Source: T1SED10-198M sp003554345 [NCBI: Candidatus Sumerlaeota bacterium]
Lineage (GTDB): Bacteria; Sumerlaeota; T1SED10-198M
Reading direction: 5' to 3'
Assembly (NCBI GenBank): GCA_003554345.1
Contig: PWGE01000411.1
Span: 1-8,547, forward strand
DNA length: 8,547 bases
The position numbers and the translations under genes are program-made. Position 1 is the first letter of the stretch, and the number at the start of each line of letters is the position of its first letter. The notes below the pieces were generated by a model. The model was not told where the DNA came from, ran no database searches, and saw only the letters and a list, made by a program, of their open reading frames with translations. Shown one piece after another: positions 6,668 through 8,547 of the stretch.

Positions 6668-6682
6668 CGTGACTTTACTAAA
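6668..6682 (+). repeat. Left terminal inverted repeat of the insertion sequence
   Basis: CGTGACTTTACTAAA, identical to the reverse complement of 8533-8547; similarity fades after base 18. The outermost base may belong to the target site rather than the element, because the far flank is not visible. Confidence 0.85.
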
Positions 6683-6740
6683 TCTAACGAAAAAACAAGG
6701 GTCTTATGCTGTGGCATTGGGGGTTTTAGAAAATGCGCCC

Positions 6741-6752
6741 TGTATAAACTAA
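6741..6752 (-). repeat. Left copy of a 12-bp subterminal inverted motif
   Basis: On the minus strand this reads TTAGTTTATACA and includes the transposase stop codon TAG. The same 12 bases occur on the plus strand at 8419-8430, so the pair bracket the transposase gene in inverted orientation. It may be an inner transposase-binding site. Confidence 0.55.
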
Positions 6753-8416
6753 AGCGCTCTGAGAAGATCGTCGTAGAGCTTTTTGATTTCCGGCTCCATC
6801 TCTTCCAGTTGTGTTTCCTTTACCGGTTTACCCTTCAACCCTGTTACTGTAACGATCTGGGCTTTACGAATCTCTGAAAGTCTATCGAGAAGGGTTTGTA
6901 TGCTGTACTTGTAACCTGCTTCTTCTGCTTTTTTCCACAATAGCTGTGAGAGAAGTAAACCGATAACACAGATAAAGGTATGAACCCGAATCTTTTGATC
7001 CGTCCAGTGGTATTGAGGATGAACGGCATTATGGTAAGGATTCTTTAATTGCTTGAAAACTCTTTCAACATTGTTCTGTCCATGATAGGCAGCAATGATC
7101 TCTTCATCGCTCCACTCTGAGCGAGATGAGACAAGGATTTTTTTGCCATAAATATTTTGCGTTATGTCCCGATAAGCTTCTTTGTCCAGTTCCCAATCAA
7201 TGTCAAAACGCCCCTCTTCTCTTTCCTGAAGAGAAGTATTTATCAGCTGCTCGGTTCGCTCTCCTTTCAGAATTTCCTGCAGTTTGTTTTGAACAGCTTT
7301 TTTTGTTGTTTTTCTTGCCCGGGGATTATTTAGCTTATGCTTGAGTTCTCGAAGTAAGGAATATTTCTTTGCCAGTGTTTGATGTAATCCTCGTATCTGT
7401 CCCTTACGGAGTTTTTCACTTAAATATATAACGATCGTTCTGTCTTTTCCCCAAACTTTTCTGCACGTGCGATAACACAAAACTGTACGATCATGAACCA
7501 CGACTTTCCGGTAGGAAGAAAATGGGATCTCTAAGAGCTCCTGGTGGTAAGAAGAGCTCAAGCAGGCTACATATGATAACTGTTTGGCATCAAGTTCAGC
7601 AAAGTTTTTTTTGCTATTGCTCCCCTTATCAAAAACAAGAGTGATTTCTTCTAACTCAACATGAAGCTCCGTCATTTTTTCTCTAAAACGGGTCAGAAAA
7701 GGAATGAATCGCTTTTTATCCGTCTGGTTTCCTTCATAAATCTCTGAAAATACCGGAAGAAGAAAGTCTTTGGTGACCACTTGAGATAAGCCGAACTGCC
7801 TTAAATCATGTCGTTTTTGTTTGTTTCTTCCCCGACGAGCCAGCTTATTTCTCTCGTTACTCGAATCAATATAGGTGAAAAAATTGGTCATGTCATAAAA
7901 CAAAAGCCGGGGAGAAAAGTGCCCTTTTTCAATAAGCTTCAAGGTAACCCTTTTTTCTGCTTCCGCCAGCTCCTGGTCCGTTACAGCGTCCATCTGTTCC
8001 CAGAAATGCTGGCTGTCAAGCTTTTCTGGAGTTAAGCAGCAAAGCTCAGGCAGACTTGTCCGGCTTGCCCACCGGGCCAAAGAACGCTTACTGCCGGGAC
8101 AAGCTGCCCGGTGTACTGCCGCCACAAGGAGGCTTTTGCCAACGGTAAGACCATCTCTTTGCTGTGTAGAAAACGTCTGCTCAAATATACGCAACACCTC
8201 AAGTTCTTGTGCCGCCTTATGCAAGAGTTCTACAGAGCCGTGCTCTTTTGAGCAGATTTTCTTTTTTAAGGCCCCTGCTTGCAGTTTATACAAAAGCTGC
8301 TCAGCAGTTCCCAGATGCATGAGTACAAAGGGGCGAGGTTTACCATTAACACTTTTAGATTCAATAATCTGCCAGTATGTTTTGTTACCCACTTTTGACT
8401 TTCGTATGGTCGCCAT
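6749..8416 (-). CDS. IS1634-family DDE transposase
   Basis: A 555-residue transposase expected to cut and join the element's ends through an RNase H-like fold with a DDE metal-binding triad. Likely catalytic residues, counted from the ATG, are Asp175 in FYDMTNFF, Asp263 in LVFDKGSNS, and Glu451 in NNVERVFKQLKNPY; the last resembles the Y-(2)-R/G-(3)-E-(6)-K signature of the IS4 superfamily. The N-terminal MATIRKSKVGNKTYWQI and NGKPRPFVLMHLGT segments are typical of IS1634 transposases. A GTG at 8431 would add five residues, but the -10 box of the promoter overlaps that stretch, so the ATG at 8416 was chosen. No frameshift or internal stop is present. There is no Shine-Dalgarno sequence before the ATG, consistent with a leaderless message. 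Confidence 0.93.
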   Translation of the reverse strand: MATIRKSKVGNKTYWQIIESKSVNGKPRPFVLMHLGTAEQLLYKLQAGALKKKICSKEHGSVELLHKAAQELEVLRIFEQTFSTQQRDGLTVGKSLLVAAVHRAACPGSKRSLARWASRTSLPELCCLTPEKLDSQHFWEQMDAVTDQELAEAEKRVTLKLIEKGHFSPRLLFYDMTNFFTYIDSSNERNKLARRGRNKQKRHDLRQFGLSQVVTKDFLLPVFSEIYEGNQTDKKRFIPFLTRFREKMTELHVELEEITLVFDKGSNSKKNFAELDAKQLSYVACLSSSYHQELLEIPFSSYRKVVVHDRTVLCYRTCRKVWGKDRTIVIYLSEKLRKGQIRGLHQTLAKKYSLLRELKHKLNNPRARKTTKKAVQNKLQEILKGERTEQLINTSLQEREEGRFDIDWELDKEAYRDITQNIYGKKILVSSRSEWSDEEIIAAYHGQNNVERVFKQLKNPYHNAVHPQYHWTDQKIRVHTFICVIGLLLSQLLWKKAEEAGYKYSIQTLLDRLSEIRKAQIVTVTGLKGKPVKETQLEEMEPEIKKLYDDLLRAL

Positions 8417-8418
8417 AG

Positions 8419-8430
8419 TTAGTTTATACA
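8419..8430 (+). repeat. Right copy of the 12-bp subterminal inverted motif
   Basis: TTAGTTTATACA on the plus strand, the inverted partner of 6741-6752. It contains the -10 box of the transposase promoter. A related copy, TTAGTCTATACG (10 of 12 bases), lies in the same orientation at 8475-8486. Confidence 0.55.
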
Positions 8431-8451
8431 CTATTTTTACTCATATGTCAA
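8423..8451 (-). promoter_or_regulatory. Near-consensus transposase promoter
   Basis: The minus strand has a perfect TTGACA (8451-8446), a 17-nt spacer and TATAAA (8428-8423). The expected transcription start, about 7 nt after the -10 box, falls on the A of the transposase ATG at 8416, so the message would have no leader. Confidence 0.75.
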
Positions 8452-8465
8452 GTGGGGTTATTATA

Positions 8466-8487
8466 GCGTATATTTTAGTCTATACGC
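8466..8487. repeat. Inverted repeat upstream of the transposase promoter
   Basis: GCGTATA and TATACGC form 7-bp perfect arms around an 8-base centre, between the right terminal repeat and the -35 box. Its right half contains the variant copy of the 12-bp motif. It is a candidate protein-binding site for transposase or a host factor. Confidence 0.4.
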
Positions 8488-8532
8488 AAAAGTGGGCGTA
8501 AATAGTGTTAAAATGGGGTTTATCACAAAAGG

Positions 8533-8547
8533 TTTAGTAAAGTCACG
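8533..8547 (-). repeat. Right terminal inverted repeat of the insertion sequence
   Basis: The reverse complement reads CGTGACTTTACTAAA, matching the left terminus at 15 of 15 bases. The window ends on its outer base. Confidence 0.85.

Larger units (their letters stand above)
6668..8547 (-). mobile_element. Insertion sequence, IS1634 family (IS4 superfamily)
   Basis: An element of about 1880 bp bounded by perfect 15-bp inverted repeats and carrying one DDE transposase gene that fills most of it. The transposase resembles the IS1634 family, and the overall size fits that group. Left of the element the host sequence is an AT-rich leader of the khpA promoter region. The right outer end coincides with the last base of the window, so the target-site duplication cannot be checked. 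No passenger gene is present. The reading frame and both termini are intact, so the copy may be active. Confidence 0.85.

Noticed and set aside
6684-6740. Possible outward promoter from the insertion sequence end driving khpA
   Set aside because: No -35 and -10 pair with proper spacing reads out of the element; the usable promoter lies wholly in host DNA.
8136-8501. Plus-strand open frame opposite the transposase start
   Set aside because: It overlaps the transposase coding region, its promoter and the subterminal repeats; the sequence is an antisense artefact.
1-8547. CRISPR array, tRNA or rRNA genes, toxin-antitoxin or phage defence genes
   Set aside because: No spaced direct repeats, no tRNA-like cloverleaf and no such protein motifs were seen.

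Overview
The window is bacterial chromosomal DNA in which every gene I can support lies on the minus strand. From right to left it holds a complete insertion sequence of the IS1634 type (6668-8547), the ribosome-assembly and tRNA-modification cluster khpA-rimM-trmD (6540 down to 4992), a glutamate dehydrogenase gene (4467 down to 3181), and the first 969 codons of a large protein with a pyruvate phosphate dikinase-type nucleotide-binding domain (2907 down to 1, running off the left edge). Base composition is moderate and starts follow ordinary Shine-Dalgarno rules. No protein gives a firm phylum. A spirochaete or a similar Gram-negative lineage is a guess from protein flavour only.

The khpA-rimM-trmD order is the conserved core of the bacterial rpsP-khpA-rimM-trmD-rplS operon. 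Its usual first gene (rpsP, ribosomal protein S16) is not adjacent: the insertion sequence occupies that side. The usual last gene (rplS, ribosomal protein L19) is also missing after trmD. A good sigma-70-type promoter sits between the insertion sequence and khpA, so the three genes can be expressed without anything to their right. The khpA-rimM junction carries a perfect 8-bp hairpin followed by six U in the message, directly against the rimM start codon.

About 0.5 kb without a convincing gene separates trmD from the glutamate dehydrogenase. It contains a likely promoter with a perfect TATAAT box and an approximately 160-nt leader. The dehydrogenase links glutamate with 2-oxoglutarate and ammonium. 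A 273-bp gap follows, then the large protein: an N-terminal GAF-like sensor region, an ATP-grasp PEP/pyruvate-binding domain with its key residues present, a conserved region of unknown role, and the beginning of what looks like a nucleotidyltransferase domain cut by the window edge. This is the least ordinary protein here. It has no recognisable PEP-utiliser swivel domain in the visible part.

The insertion sequence is about 1.88 kb with perfect 15-bp terminal inverted repeats and one apparently intact DDE transposase gene. The promoter of that gene places the predicted transcription start on the start codon itself. A 12-bp motif recurs in inverted orientation at both ends of the transposase gene. 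The window stops exactly on the outer base of the right terminal repeat, which suggests a contig break at a repeated element.
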